This document shows, piece by piece, positions 1-11,309 of a stretch of 64,000 nt of DNA; within the stretch, counting starts at the first letter, position 1; each line of letters opens with the position of its first letter. Position numbers and translations under genes: made by a program. The notes under the pieces were generated by a model that saw only the letters and a list, made by a program, of their open reading frames with translations, searched no databases and had not been told where the DNA came from. Origin of the DNA: Neoceratodus forsteri (taxonomy: Eukaryota > Chordata > Ceratodontiformes > Ceratodontidae); NCBI GenBank assembly GCA_016271365.2, contig CM028136.1, forward strand, positions 473,182,001 to 473,246,000, read 5' to 3'.

Positions 1-1229
1 AGGGAGGGGCTGTGGACATGGCCTACCTAGATTTTAGCAAGGCATTTGACACAGTCTCACACAAAAGATTAATATACAAGTTAACCAGCCTGGGAGTGGG
101 TCCCAAGATGACAGCCTGGGTAAAGAATTGGCTGGAGAATAGGACACAGAGAGTAATAGTAAATAGAGTCCACTCTGAAGAAAGGGGGGTTACTAGTGGA
201 GTACTGCAGGGTTCAGTATTAGGACCTGTCCTCTTCAATGTCTTTATAAGCGACATTGCAGAGGGACTGAAAGGAAAAGTATGTCTCTTTGCAGATGACA
301 CAAAGATGTGCAACAGAGTTGATGCACAAGGTGGGGTGGAAAGGATGAGAAGGGACTTGGCAAGGTTAGAGGAATGGTCAAATGTATGGCAGCTTAGATT
401 CAATGCTAAGAAGTGCAAGGTAATGCACCTGGGTAACAAAAACCCAGGGGAAGAGTACACAATGAGGGGTGAGATACTAACAACAACAAAAATGGAAAGG
501 GACCTGGGGGTAGTCATATCAGATGACCTAAAGGTGGGCAAGCAATGTGAGAGGGCAGCAAGAAGAGCTAGGGGGATACTGGGATGCATAGGGAGAGGCA
601 TCACCAGTAGAAAACAGGAAGTTATTATCCCTCTGTACAGACAGTTGGTGAGACCCCATCTGGAGTACTGCGTGCAGTTCTGGAGACCCAATCTCCACAA
701 GGACATAGACAGGATTGAGGCTGTCCAGAGGAGGGCAACTAAAATGGTGCAGGGTCTGCACCAGAAGACATATGAAGAGAGACGTAAGGAGCTGAATATG
801 TATAGCCTCGAGGAAAGGAGGGAGAGGAGGACATGATAGAAACTTTCAAGTATCTCAAGAGAATCAACAAAGTCCAAGAGGGTAGCATCTTTCAAAAAAA
901 GAGGTGTGCAAGAACAAGGGGGCACAATTTGAAGATAGAAGAGGGGCGTGCTCAGAGGTAATTTAAGGAAGTATTTTTTCACAGAGAGGGTTGTGGATGC
1001 ATGGAACGGACTTCCGGAGGAGGTTGTGGAGTCAAAAACAGTGGTGGAATTCAAGCATGCATGGGAGAGTCATAAGGCAATTCTAGGGGGTGGAGGTAGG
1101 AAGAAGTAGGCTGCTGGTTAACTAGGATCTGCAGCTTATCCAATAGGTAGGGAAATGGGCAGACTGGGTGGGCCAAGCGGTGCTTATCTGCTGTCACAAT
1201 CTATGTTTCTATGTTTTTATGTAAACCAC
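1..1229 (+). mobile_element. CR1 LINE, 3' half (copy A)
   Basis: This is the 3' part of a CR1-clade non-LTR retrotransposon, cut by the window edge. It holds the second half of the reverse transcriptase, the C-terminal region and a short 3' UTR. The end, about 1145-1229, reads 'ggcagactgggtgggcc' followed by a 'tatgtttctatgttt' tail, the characteristic CR1 3' end also seen at 39775-39830 and, reversed, at 15406-15465. It ends where an L1-like coding tail begins, so it probably inserted into that older L1 copy. Confidence 0.9.
3..836 (+). pseudogene. CR1 reverse transcriptase, partial
   Basis: Reverse transcriptase used for target-primed reverse transcription of the element RNA. The visible part begins in RT block 3 (motif AYLDFSKAFDTV), continues through [17 protein letters not shown] and the catalytic box LFADDTK (FADD, intact), and runs into the thumb region (LRFNAKKCKVMHLG, then MERDLGVVISDDLK). 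It lacks the endonuclease and fingers, which lie outside the window. The frame is open for 278 codons, which makes this the best preserved RT core here. A frameshift near 830 puts the remaining C-terminus (a stretch resembling MIETFKYLKRINKVQ) in another frame, so the protein is broken. The usual CR1 GVPQGS motif reads GVLQGS here. Close homology to copy D at 38600-39620 supports the assignment. Confidence 0.9.
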
Positions 1230-1594
1230 TGTGGCAAAGCCCAGCTCCACCTATTGAGGGCCACCCTATCCACTGGAAAGATTGGGAAGCCAGGGGTATC
1301 ACCATGTTACATGACCTTTTATGACCCTCATTCAGGTTGTCTTTACTCATTTGAAAACCTCCAGACCAAGTGCCAACTCCCTCGCTCCCACTACTGGAGA
1401 TACTTGCAAATAAGAGATCTCCTTAAACACAAAATCTCAAAAGACCTTATTCTCCCTCTACCTCTAGCGCATGACCAATGGATTGCCTCACTCAATGGTG
1501 CATAGCATCTCATGGCCAAACTTAAAATGCTCTATCAATGTACTCTTCCCCTTCCCCTGAAAGGTCCTAAGGCAAAATGGGAACTTGAGTTGGG
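1230..1594 (+). pseudogene. L1/Tx1-type LINE ORF2 tail, part 1
   Basis: Translation gives a run resembling the region after the RT thumb in L1-type ORF2 proteins: FENLQTKCQLPRSHYWRYLQ, then a stop at 1503 and KAKWELELG just before the break. The conserved idea is 'y.l....fwrYLQi...l' followed by 'WE.dLg'. No RT core remains, because the CR1 copy upstream replaces it. The sequence is interrupted exactly at 1594 by a TA-flanked MITE and resumes at 2280. It is decayed and certainly non-functional. The Tx1 branch is as likely as L1 proper. Confidence 0.65.
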
Positions 1595-1596
1595 TA

Positions 1597-2277
1597 CAGT
1601 GTACTCCATTTATAATGGACACTGTTATAACGGACGATCAGTTGTAGCGGAGTTGATTTCTCAAACCAAATATATCAAATCCAGTGCATTTTTCTCTCTG
1701 GTTATAATAGACAGAAACATTGCTTATAATGGACACTATGAAGCTTTTATGGGCCTGTATCATGCTTTTTTGGAGGGGAGGGAGTGTGGAGCTGGTGAGG
1801 AGATTTGGTAAATGTGGAATTAAGATGGAGAAGTTACAGAGATTAAATGTCTTACAAATCAATACTCCACAAGCTGAATACTATTTCATTAGTTAATTAA
1901 TTACACTAAAAGGAAATGATTTTGTATTTCAGTAAAATTCTCACAATACAATTTGTACTGTCCTAGAACCCCAACATCCAGCTACTAGAGTTACTATCTT
2001 CCTCTTACCTTGTGCAATAAATGTCCTTAAAAAACTCATGTCCCTTGACAGTTAAACAACTTTAAATAAATACACAGAATATAGAAACATATATGTTAGG
2101 CAGGTTTCTGAGTAATCTATGAAGTTTTATAGAAGGTTCTCATTCACTCTGAGCCCCTGCTCACACACATAGACACACCTAACATATATGCTCCACCTGC
2201 TCTGGCTCTAATAGACACTGGATATAACAGACAAAAGTTGTGTGCACAGATGTGTCTGTTAAAACAGGCTTGCACTG
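1597..2277. mobile_element. pogo/Tigger-type MITE (TA target site)
   Basis: A 681-bp non-autonomous element with termini CAGTGTACTCC and CAGTGCAAGCC (the latter on the reverse strand), flanked on both sides by TA (1595-1596 and 2278-2279). Subterminal motifs such as 'ataatggacactg' and 'taatagacactgg' recur in both orientations. TA duplication with CAGTG ends is typical of the Tc1/mariner-pogo group. It sits inside an L1-like coding stretch whose two sides rejoin sensibly when it is removed. I see no transposase in it. Confidence 0.75.
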
Positions 2278-2279
2278 TA

Positions 2280-2930
2280 TTATACTTTCTTCTCGGGAGT
2301 GGGCCCAAGTTTGGCCAAATGCATACATGGCTTTGCGCGAACACCAGGCAAAATCTTTGCAATATAAAATCCTTCACAGGGCATACAGAACTCATGCTTG
2401 GCTGTATAGGGTGGGTTATTTAGATCATAGTGATTGCTGGAGATGCTTCTCTCTGCAGGCAACATTAACTCATATTCTTTGGACATGTCCTATCATTGAT
2501 CAGTACTGGACAAATATATGGTCTACCTGTACTAGGGTGCTTCTCGACCTAGGGATACCAGATCCACAACTAGCCTGACTTGACTTGCCACAACTGACTT
2601 ACGCCTTGTCCAGACCCCTACTCTTGTGGGTTAATGGGGCTCTGGCAGCCACCAAATGAGTACTGATATGGTGCTGGAGAGATCCTGACCCCCTTTCACA
2701 TGAGGAATAGTTCAATCTCTTTGCATTAACAGCACGTTATGAGAGAACTGCACATCTGATAGTGGACAAATTATCAGACTTTCAGAAAATATGGATCCCC
2801 TTTCTAGATGCATTTCCCAGAGCATCTTTCCAGAGCAAACCTAATGAATGAAATCTGAACAGCCTTTTCTTCAAATTTTAAGTTCCCATGTTATTTGCTG
2901 TTTACCTACTACTTAGACTCTCTTTTTATT
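2280..2930 (+). pseudogene. L1/Tx1-type LINE ORF2 tail, part 2
   Basis: Continuation of the L1-like ORF2 C-terminus after the MITE. The diagnostic stretch is the cysteine/histidine region DCWRCFSLQATLTHILWTCP (about 2423-2485), matching the L1 pattern CWRC..GTl.HilW.CP..i..fW. It is preceded by KSLQYKILHRAY, which fits 'K..qyrilhRwY'. Downstream, to about 2930, the frame is destroyed, but the text still resembles the terminal part of ORF2. No RT, endonuclease or 3' poly(A) is visible. Confidence 0.7.
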
Positions 2931-3386
2931 AATCAGGGAGTCTCTTCACCCTTCAGACTTACTGTTAGCCCTGTTATTGGGCCACCCTCCTCACAGATGG
3001 CACTGAGGTTTTCTATTAAAATACTCCCCCAACCCCATACACACACTCATTTTGTAACTTAATCAGGCCCAGTGCCAGACAACTTCATAATTTGCCACCG
3101 CCCTAAAACTTTATAATCTCTCTGACTGCCTCCTCCATCTAACCCACCTTCACCCACTTACTCATTTTTTAGCACTAGAAGCTGTCCCCTGCACCATCAA
3201 AAACCCACACAAAAAGGACATCCCCCCCCCAACTGACCCCAGCACAAACCTTTCACTCACCTACTTCGTTGGTAGTTGCCAGAACATATTTTCGCAGGGT
3301 GCTATTTAGGAATGTAACAGAGTTTGCGTCTGTTTCAGAAATTGTAGTTTATGATAATACTTATCAAATTTTATGATATACACACA
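2931..3386. other. No recognised feature
   Basis: C-rich and A-rich low-information sequence, including a 10-C run near 3221. It may be the 3' UTR of the preceding LINE. I see no ORF, inverted repeat or promoter that I would defend. Confidence 0.4.
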
Positions 3387-5069
3387 GGGCTGGATATTCA
3401 AACTGCGCCATTCAAAGGTGCAAGCCTTTGCGCTGAGCAAAATAGTTGCGCTGGGGTGTGTCCGGGGCGATATTCAAAGGAGTTGCGCTATTGACCAACT
3501 CCTTTGAATATCACCCCCCAGCCACAGCCACTGTGCATGGCGCAGTGGAACTTGCGCCACTGCAAGTTGACAGAGTGGAGCATCCAACTTGCGGTGGCGC
3601 AAGTACCATTGCGCCATGCGCAAAATCCCGATATTCAAAAGGTGACATGCAAATGGGGCTATAATTCATGCAAGGTGCAGGGGGGGCCATTTGCATCTGA
3701 TTATGGCCCCATTTGCATGCCATTAGCATGTAGGTGCGCCGATCCCCGAGGACTTGCGCCTGGCGCCCTGCCAGGCAGCAGCCATCGGGACCGACGCCCC
3801 TGCAGCCCGACAGCGGGCAGCCAACTGTAAATCCCCACCAACCCCCCACTGGCCCGATTGCGGGCGCATAGTGTACCCACCACCAGCCTGATCGGGGGCA
3901 GCAATGTGCCCCCGACGTATCCCTGGTGGTCCAGTGGACCTTGAAATGCCCGATCGCGGGCAGTAAGTTTAATAAACCCCCTCCTCCGCGCAGTCATCCC
4001 TGGTGGTCCAGTGGACCAAAATGCCCGATCGCGGGCAGTACTTTTAATAAACCCCAGACATAGCCTCTGGTAGCTAGCATCCCCACCCCACCCACCCCTG
4101 TTACCACCCGCTCCCCGGCGGCGGCGGGCACAGCATCCACCGCTCTGCCACCCCGCGCCCGCCGACCGACTGCCCGGTGGGCCTACGCCGTATTGGTGCA
4201 GAGCAAGAGCCAATGGGCATGCAGCTTCATGACAACAGATGATAGTCCAGATTTGTGAATGAATTCACAAATCTGGACTGTCATAGGTAAACACACACTA
4301 TTGGCTCTGCTCTGGCTACCGGCGTGCAGCCCTACCGGCAGCCAATGCGGGCGGCGGGGCAGCAGCGGGGTGGATGCTGCCACCGCCAGCCGCCGGGAGG
4401 CGGGTGGTGGGCTTCGTGGGGTGGGTGGGTGGGGGGACGCTCAGCCACCAGGGCTATGTTCGGGGGTCTATTAAACGACTGCCCGCATTGAGCATTTCGT
4501 CCACTGGACCACCAGGGATGACTGCGGGAGGAGGGGGTTATTAAACCTACTGTCCACTGATCGGCATTTTGGTCCACTGGACCACCAGGGATACGCCTGG
4601 GGCATTGCTGCCCGCGATCGGGCTGAAGGGGGGGAGTACACTGCCCGCGATCGGGCCAGTGGGGGGTGGTGGTGGGGATTTACAGTCGGCTGCCCGCGAT
4701 CAGGCTGCGGGGCGGACAGGGGTGGGTTAGGGGCCAGCCACAGGTGGCAGCTGCTGTGTTGCGCCTGCAATGCAGCAGCTCACCTGTGGGTGACCCTCAA
4801 CATAGCTTTTTTGGCTCAAGGTTGTGCAGGCGCAGGTTGGGGGTTGCGCCTGCACAACTCTGCACAGCCCGGCTGAATATCGGGCTGTGCAGTTTATGCA
4901 TGGTACCTCCCCCACCAGTTCAGCATGCATTCATTTGCATTGCACTGTTGCTCAGCCTGTTTTTAGTGGCGCAACTGCCTCCTGATGAATATCGCAGAAT
5001 GGAGCAAGTTCGGACTTGCGCAGGCGCAACCCTATTGCGCATGGTGCAACCCTTTTGAATATCCGGCCT
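3387..5069 (+). mobile_element. Foldback Harbinger-like MITE, copy 1
   Basis: A 1,683-bp element with terminal inverted repeats GGGCTGGATATTCAAA (left) and AGGCCGGATATTCAAA (right, reverse strand), flanked by a direct ACA at 3384-3386 and 5070-5072. The core, about 3825-4685, is one long imperfect palindrome centred near 4260 ('ccagatttgtgaatg' against 'gaattcacaaatctgg'). The arms repeat 'ccctggtggtccagtgg' and 'cccgatcgcgggca' in mirror order. The outer 400 bp on each side carry their own short hairpins built on 'atattcaaagg' motifs. It has no coding capacity. A second copy in reverse orientation lies at 51068-52558, and similar ends bound the transposase-bearing element at 53541-60612. Confidence 0.85.
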
Positions 5070-5129
5070 ACAGTGTGCATTTTTTTCTAGATCACATTTA
5101 GCGATAATGTGATCAGACAGCAGCTGCCC

Positions 5130-5740
5130 AAGGAAGTGATTGGAGGGGTTTATACCAGACACCACTGGGGGGGGGGCACTTCTTGCTCAAGGACAGGGTG
5201 AGGGACTGAGGATGCCAGGTAGTGCTTATCTTGTGGCAGGGTGATCTCGGGGCAGGGTGATGGAAGGGGTTGCTACTGGGTGCCAGGACTGCTTGACAGA
5301 CAAGGTGTTGGAAGGGTGCCATGAGATGTATGGCCTTCTTGGCATTTATGTAATGCGACAGATGGGGATCCAATAGATACCAGGGATGATTTAGCATTAG
5401 GTAGGGTGTGGTAGGCAGTGCCAGGGGATGTAATGGACTGATATGCTTGGTCTGGAGTATGAGACAGAGTTCCACTGGATGCCTTGGACTGTTTGACTTG
5501 GATGAGAGTGAGGAAGAGCCACTTGATACTAGAGACCAAATAGCTCAGGGCATAACTAGATATCAGGGATTAATTGGCTTTGGGCAGAGTTACCAAGAGT
5601 ATGTCACTGGACACAAGGGATTTCTTGCCGTTAAGGCAGGGTGAATGGACAGAGATGCCACTGGACACCATGGACTACTCTGCATGGGGCAGAATGAGTG
5701 AGTGACTGCCAAAGGACACCAGGGACTGCTTCGCAGAAAA
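5130..5740 (+). repeat. Degenerate minisatellite around a 'ggacaccagggact' core
   Basis: At least seven diverged units share a core like 'ggacaccagggactgctt' followed by a 'ggcagrgtgag' segment. Core positions are near 5273, 5376, 5471, 5562, 5606, 5663 and 5717. The spacing is irregular, about 45-105 bp. Short open frames across it are by-products of the repetition. Confidence 0.55.
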
Positions 5741-6459
5741 AGTATTGCTAATAAAAATCTGTGTGCACCTGTTATTAAGTGTCCCTTTAAAAAACAGTGA
5801 AAATTCATACAGTTAGGCATCAGTTAGTGCAGAAGCAAAAAGCTACTAAAATTGGAAAATGCAGTATTAGAGTAAAAAGTTACTAAATCTTCTTGATTAT
5901 GTGGTGTAGTGTTGCTTGGCATCAGAGTTGATGTTAGCCTAACTTAGGTACTGTCTTTCAACCCATTGGTGTACACGTACATTTCTGCACATTAAAGACA
6001 GTACCAAAATATGGGTGAAGCCAAGACTATTTTAAGCTCTTGCTCAGACATCAAGGAACACCACACTAAACAATCCTGAAGATTCAGGGCACTTTGTGCC
6101 CTAATGTCACTTTTCCCTTCTTTTGTGGTCTTATGCTTCAACACTAACCGATGCATAAATGGATTTTTTTTTTAAATTAATATTCATTATTTCATTTCTC
6201 ATCAGGTTAAACATTTGGAAACAATTTTGACATCAGTTGAACAATATACATTATGGCTGTCAATCAGTTTCCATATTTGGCATGCTAATTTCAGAAAAAA
6301 AAGAATGCTTGCACTCATCAGTTCTTTTCTTGTTCTACCCCATCCTCAACCACCAAGTTCCACTTTAATTCTATTTACTTAGATACGAAGAGTGACAGAT
6401 AGAAGTTGGCATATGTTTCCATTGAGACCTTCCCCTTCTCTGTAGTAGTACCTATTTAG
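5741..6459. other. AT-rich DNA, no gene seen
   Basis: No ORF with recognisable content, no inverted repeat and no transposon end. It appears single-copy within the window. Confidence 0.4.
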
Positions 6460-7340
6460 ATCTACAGTACCTCCCTCATATGCTTATCCAGACCATCCGT
6501 AAACTCATGCCAGCTCTTCGCATGTACCACTGCTACTGGTAAACCATTCCAAATTCCCACCACTCTCTGTGTGAACAAGTATTTCCTGTGGTTCTTTTAA
6601 CTGTTCTCTCTGGATCTGTAACCCCTGCCCTCTGGTTAAAGGAGAATTGTGCTGAACCTGCAAGTCGTTTTTCCCAATAGAAGCTATTTTTTAAGCACGT
6701 GTTAAAATTCTGTTGTTTTTCCATTTGTGCAGGCACTTTAGTAACCTCAGTAGGTGTTTTTGCTTTACAGTTTGGTGGTAAATACATTTTAGAACTGTGT
6801 GATGTAGTTTATGTTCCAAACAACCTCAGAGTTTCACAGTAGACCATAAATGCATTGTGCCAACAATAGAATCATAGAACAGGGACATAAACTACATCAT
6901 ACAGTTCTAAAATGGTTCTTACAAACAGCGTATACATCAGACACACCCCCTAGAATAACTAAAAAGCCTGGATAGCTACAACGATAACAGAATTTGAACC
7001 AGTATTTAAAAAATAGCTTCCACTGGGAAAGCTCATTAACACATTCAGCGCAATTCTCTTTTAAAGATTCTCCTCCTTTAAATTCCAATCCCAAACTCAG
7101 TATCAGGTCTGGATCCTTTGATAACAATTATACTCAAGTCATCTCTCATCCTTCTTCTCTCCAAACTAAACGTACCAAAATGTTGGAGTCTGCACTATCT
7201 TCATCAGTTTTATCCTCCAGCCCTCTTGTCATCCTAATTACTTTTTGTTCAACCTTCTCAACTCTATTAATGCACTTCCTTAGATCTGGTGGCCAGAACT
7301 GACAAAAGTACTCTGCCTGTGGCCCTGTAAATGTTCTGTT
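6460..7340 (-). mobile_element. Old CR1/L3-type LINE fragment split by a MITE
   Basis: Read on the reverse strand, this is the decayed thumb and 3' region of a CR1/L3-like LINE. On the forward strand the tell-tale text is 'aaaccattccaaattccc' near 6540 (the 'gg.wNsLP' region) and 'ctggtggccagaactgac' near 7287 (the 'LEYc.qfWsP' region). It is heavily mutated with no open frame. The LINE text jumps from 6639 to 7061, because 6640-7060 is an inserted hairpin MITE. Confidence 0.65.
6640..7060. mobile_element. Hairpin MITE with TTAA target duplication
   Basis: A 421-bp near-complete inverted repeat with arms of about 205 bp. The left arm begins AGGAGAATTGTGCTGAA and the right arm ends with the complement of AAGAGAATTGCGCTGAA. 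TTAA flanks both ends (6636-6639 and 7061-7064). Inner arm segments 'tagaactgtgtgatgtag' and 'ctacatcatacagttcta' face each other across 6850. TTAA duplications occur with Kolobok and piggyBac transposases. Without the protein I cannot choose between them. Confidence 0.8.
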
Positions 7341-8780
7341 TATAATTTATTTACTAATGATAGCTCAAGTAAGACAAAAAATCTCATTTTCATTGGAGCC
7401 CTGCTTCTACCCATTCACACAGCTGGTTGAGACAGTGGGCTCACATTTAAAAATGTCCCTAGATCAGCGTAAGTTGTGCTGAACTCCCACCTCAGGCAAC
7501 CTCTGGATGCACCAGGGACCCTGTGCTGGATTTTCATACAACAGGGATCCCTGTGCCAAAGTCCCCAGATTTGCCACAGGCAGGGTACTGCACTAAACAG
7601 GTGGCACAATGGAGGAGTTTGACAGAGGGTGCCATCACCCCCCCATCTGGCACAGATCAGGCACCAGAACCACAGCAAAAGGGGTGGGGGGCACCAATCA
7701 ACCAGTGTATGACAGTGGAACCTGTGGGAGGGCCCTAATGGGTGCTGTGTGCACAGATGGCTGTGCCAGGGAGAACAATGGCACTGGGCAGATGTGCCTG
7801 CATCCGGCTCCCAGACCCACAAATGGAGTACCGCTTAGTCTGGCTTACTGTACAATCCCCACATATCCCACTGTCAGGGACCATCAGCTAGATACATGAG
7901 CATTGTATAGTAAATACCCACCCACCCACCATGTCACTGATGGTGGTTCACCACAGCAGAGCATGGTGACAGGGATGGAGATTCCCCACTCCTGTACATA
8001 GGGGTGCAGGTCCCTTGCAGTGTGTCACCCAGCCTCACATAAGGTACCTTCCTATTAGGGTGTCCACCAACCTGCCAGTGCTACTATGGCACCTGGAACT
8101 GCTATGTGCCTCCACATGGCAGGCTGTGCAGCAGGAGCATGCCAGGATGCCCATGGGTTCATGTATGGCAATCAGCTGCACTGCTTCCTTGCAGCACAGG
8201 ACACTACCCACTCATCAGGGACTTGGACAGATATGAAAAAACTGGCAGGACTGATCACACCTGGGTTCTGGGACAGGGTCGTTACCTGCATGCTGGAATG
8301 TACCACAACTGCGGGTCACTGTGCCTGATGCGGACACACCTGCCCAGTACCACAGTTTTTCCTGGCACATCCATTTGTGTCACAGAGCACCCATTAGGGC
8401 ACTCCCATAGGTTCCTTGCCACTGTCTGACACCAGCTGCAGGGTGTTCTCCCCTGCACAGACCTGACGTTCACTGCAATGGCGGTTAGACCAGCACTTGG
8501 CCGGTCTAAGCACAGACATGATTTGCAGCCCTGATGGGGCTTTCAAACTCCCAAATTAAGGGATGCTGCAGCCTGCCATGGGGCTAGCACCCTTCTGCCA
8601 TGGCACACCAGTTCAGCCATTCCAACAATGGTGCAAGCCCAATTGGCACAGGCAGCCCCCCAGTGGCACATGGTCCATTACAAAATCAGGACTGGTGCAA
8701 GGTGTGGTGCAAGGCACACCTTTGCACCATTTCTCCTGGCTGAAAGACCCTTGCAGCAGTCCTGACCTTTTGAAAACCAG
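7341..8780. other. Unclassified, C/A-rich, probably a decayed DNA transposon
   Basis: The composition (high GC, many 'gcac' and 'ccag' words) resembles the Mutator and Harbinger interiors elsewhere in the window rather than the AT-rich single-copy stretches. I found no recognisable protein domain in any frame and could not pair terminal inverted repeats. Confidence 0.3.
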
Positions 8781-8784
8781 GTGC

Positions 8785-8865
8785 AGTGAGTAGTTGACTC
8801 TATTGAATTTGAGCCTAAGATCCAAATGCTCTACCACTAGACTATGCTGCCTCCAAGATATCAAC
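8785..8865 (-). mobile_element. tRNA-derived SINE head
   Basis: The reverse strand reads a tRNA-like segment with an A box (tagtctagtggtagagc) and, about 35 bp later, a B box (ggctcaaattc), the RNA polymerase III promoter of tRNA-derived SINEs. The anticodon arm does not fold as a usable tRNA. The limits of the SINE body are unclear. Confidence 0.5.
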
Positions 8866-8899
8866 AGAGAATCATGTATGGGTAGCAGTAGTGTGTAGC

Positions 8900-9715
8900 T
8901 AGTTTTTTATACACACCAGAGGCATGTGATACCACATAAACCATGATACCAAAGGCTGAGTAGTTTATATAAATATCACACACCAATGTGTTAGACTGTT
9001 GTCTGTATTTTATTTTATATACAGTAGTTACTGGTTTTGTGTTTCCTCATGTAGTGAAATGTGAATGGCTCACCCAGTACTTCAAAACAGCTGTGGTGGA
9101 ATGAGAGGCACTCGGCCTTACACACGTACATGTGGAACATGAGATGTGTAATGGAGATTTATACAAACTAGGTACAGGCTATAATCATACCTAATCAGTA
9201 ATTATATAGAGGATGTTGCATGGACAACAATGTGTAATTATTTTTTTTTACACACCCAAGGTGTGGGATACTACATAAACCACAATATTGAAAGGCACGT
9301 GGTTTGCTCAGGTATCACACACAGCGAGGTTGTATAAACAAATGAATTTTCACATTTGGCCATACTTTATGTTGTAACTGCTGGTTACCAGAACTGCTGT
9401 CACCTGGCAGGAGAAGAGCAGACTGAAAACAAAAGTACATTTTGCCTACAGCTGTTGTGTCTCATGCTCCATGTTGTGTGGAAGATTGAGGCAATTTTTC
9501 TGTTACAATATGTGTGATAGAAGAGTTCAGGTACTGATTTCAGGTTGTACTGGACCCTAACCTATAATAACTGTATTCAGAGAATATAATATGGTATGGG
9601 ATATATTATGATTTTTTTTACACACCTGAAGTGTGTGATGGTCATAAACCTCAACAGCAGTTCTCAAGAAGTTTATGTAGCCATCACGCACCTTAGGTGT
9701 GTAAAAAAATGAATT
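8900..9715 (+). repeat. Three-copy hairpin repeat, about 355-bp period
   Basis: Three diverged copies of a roughly 95-bp imperfect hairpin start near 8903, 9243 and 9613. The clearest (9612-9708) pairs 'tttttacacacctgaag' with 'cttaggtgtgtaaaaa', enclosing 'gtgatggtcataaacct' against 'agtttatgtagccatcac'. The spacers also share a weak motif ('ggccatgttttatttttt' and relatives), so the larger unit seems tandemly duplicated. No coding potential. Confidence 0.65.
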
Positions 9716-9739
9716 CTTACACCTCAGGCCATGTTTTAT

Positions 9740-11300
9740 TTTTTGTACTTGCTGGCTTATGTAAAACAAATCTGGCTCTTCAGGAGTTTGCCCACTCCAG
9801 GCATGAAGACATAGTTACGGGAGCAGTTGAACTATTGGTGGCTCCTGCTATTTCTGCTCTCAGCTGGGAGCCAAATATGCTATAGGAGTATCTTTTTCCT
9901 TGGCAGTTCTAGCCACTTGATTCTCCACCCTCTCCCCACCCGAGGAAAGAGAAAAGGAATGGTTCAAGTCAATATTTTAGCTTTTGACTCTATGTGACTA
10001 TACTCAGTCTGTGAAGTGAAACTCTGGTAATCTCTGTAAGGGGAAAGCACACAGTGAAAATGAACAGCTGCAGCTAGTTTTGCCAGCTTCAGCTTCAGGT
10101 TAAGTAAGCAAAACACACAGATTCCAAAGAAAAAGGGAAGATCTACAGGGAGGCAAGTTTTATAATACATGGGTGATAGTACACATATACAATATGTTTT
10201 ATTTTTCATCTATTACGGAATTTGAGAGGGTCTGTAGTCTGTGCATAAAAGTATGTAATAAGTAATTGTAATGTACGTAATGTATATTCCAGTGTCTGCT
10301 ATAGCTCTGGGTGTCTCATTGGACTTCTGTATTGAAGAGTGGATGCTTTCTGAAATGTTAAAAGTAGCCAAATTTGGGGGTGAGGTAGAAATGTTCTTGA
10401 CTAGTTTATCCATTCCTTGTGAAAATCTATAATACATGTAGAAGGCAAAATGTTCACCTCAGTATTACCTAAGAATGTATTTAATTATTCCTGGAATAAG
10501 GTTGAGAGCCAGATTCCTGGAATTTAATCCTGTGAATTACAGGCTCTGTCTAGAAAAGTAATTGTGTACCTCATCATAAAATATTGAATTTAGTGTAAAT
10601 AGAAGCCTAAGTATTCTGTCATTTATTTTTGGCAACTGCATTTTTCCTCCTTTGAAAATGTTCATTATAGCAGAGTAAATTTACAGTAAAGATTCATTCA
10701 AAAGTTGATAAAATTCCAAGAACACTTAAATCATGAAATGCATGTTACTTCAAAAGCCACATAGGCAATCAAGCTCAGATATACACACTTTTTTGTTTCC
10801 TTCAACTATAGCAAACTCGGTTTCTCACTAGTGGAATAAATATTAATTTAACATTCACAGGAAGAAAACAAGAGTCAATTTGCAGCTCAGTAATTATTAA
10901 TAAGACCATTAATCTTTCATACATATGGTTGCCTTCTGGAAGATTAATAAAACTGCATCCATGCTGACAAGAAATGGATTATTGTCATGCAAGTCAATAA
11001 AACCCATGTATAGTTTATGAATGCAAACTACCACAATTTTAAACATCATTTTTTTATTGATACCTTATTCAGAATTTTCTGAAATAAAGCAAAGCCTTAT
11101 ATAATAAAAGCCAGGTATTACTGTTTCACATGTATATAATACATTTCTGAAGTGATATGCTGTACGTAATACAGGCTGCATATAAAATAGTCTAGATAAT
11201 GCCTATCATTAAATAACCCAAAGGTCAGCACCCTTATAATAACACAGAGGATGTGTTTTTTAGTTCAGAAACATTTTCTTGAATTTTATTTTCCTGATTA
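9740..11300. other. AT-rich single-copy DNA; possible conserved element at 10845-11080
   Basis: No transposon signature and no long ORF. The stretch 10845-11080 is rich in TAAT/ATTA homeodomain-type cores ('cagtaattattaataaga', 'ccattaatctttcat', 'gaagattaataaaact') together with 'ttgtcatgcaagtc'. That texture is typical of vertebrate conserved non-coding enhancers. This is an impression from composition only, since conservation cannot be assessed from one sequence. Confidence 0.35.
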
Positions 11301-11309
11301 AGCTTAAAT

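Noticed and set aside
23..1054. 343-codon open frame on the reverse strand opposite the CR1 reverse transcriptase
   Set aside because: It is the antisense shadow of the RT coding strand and shows no domain of its own.
5200..5740. CRISPR-like array
   Set aside because: The repeats are diverged, irregularly spaced and without unique spacers. The sequence is eukaryotic.
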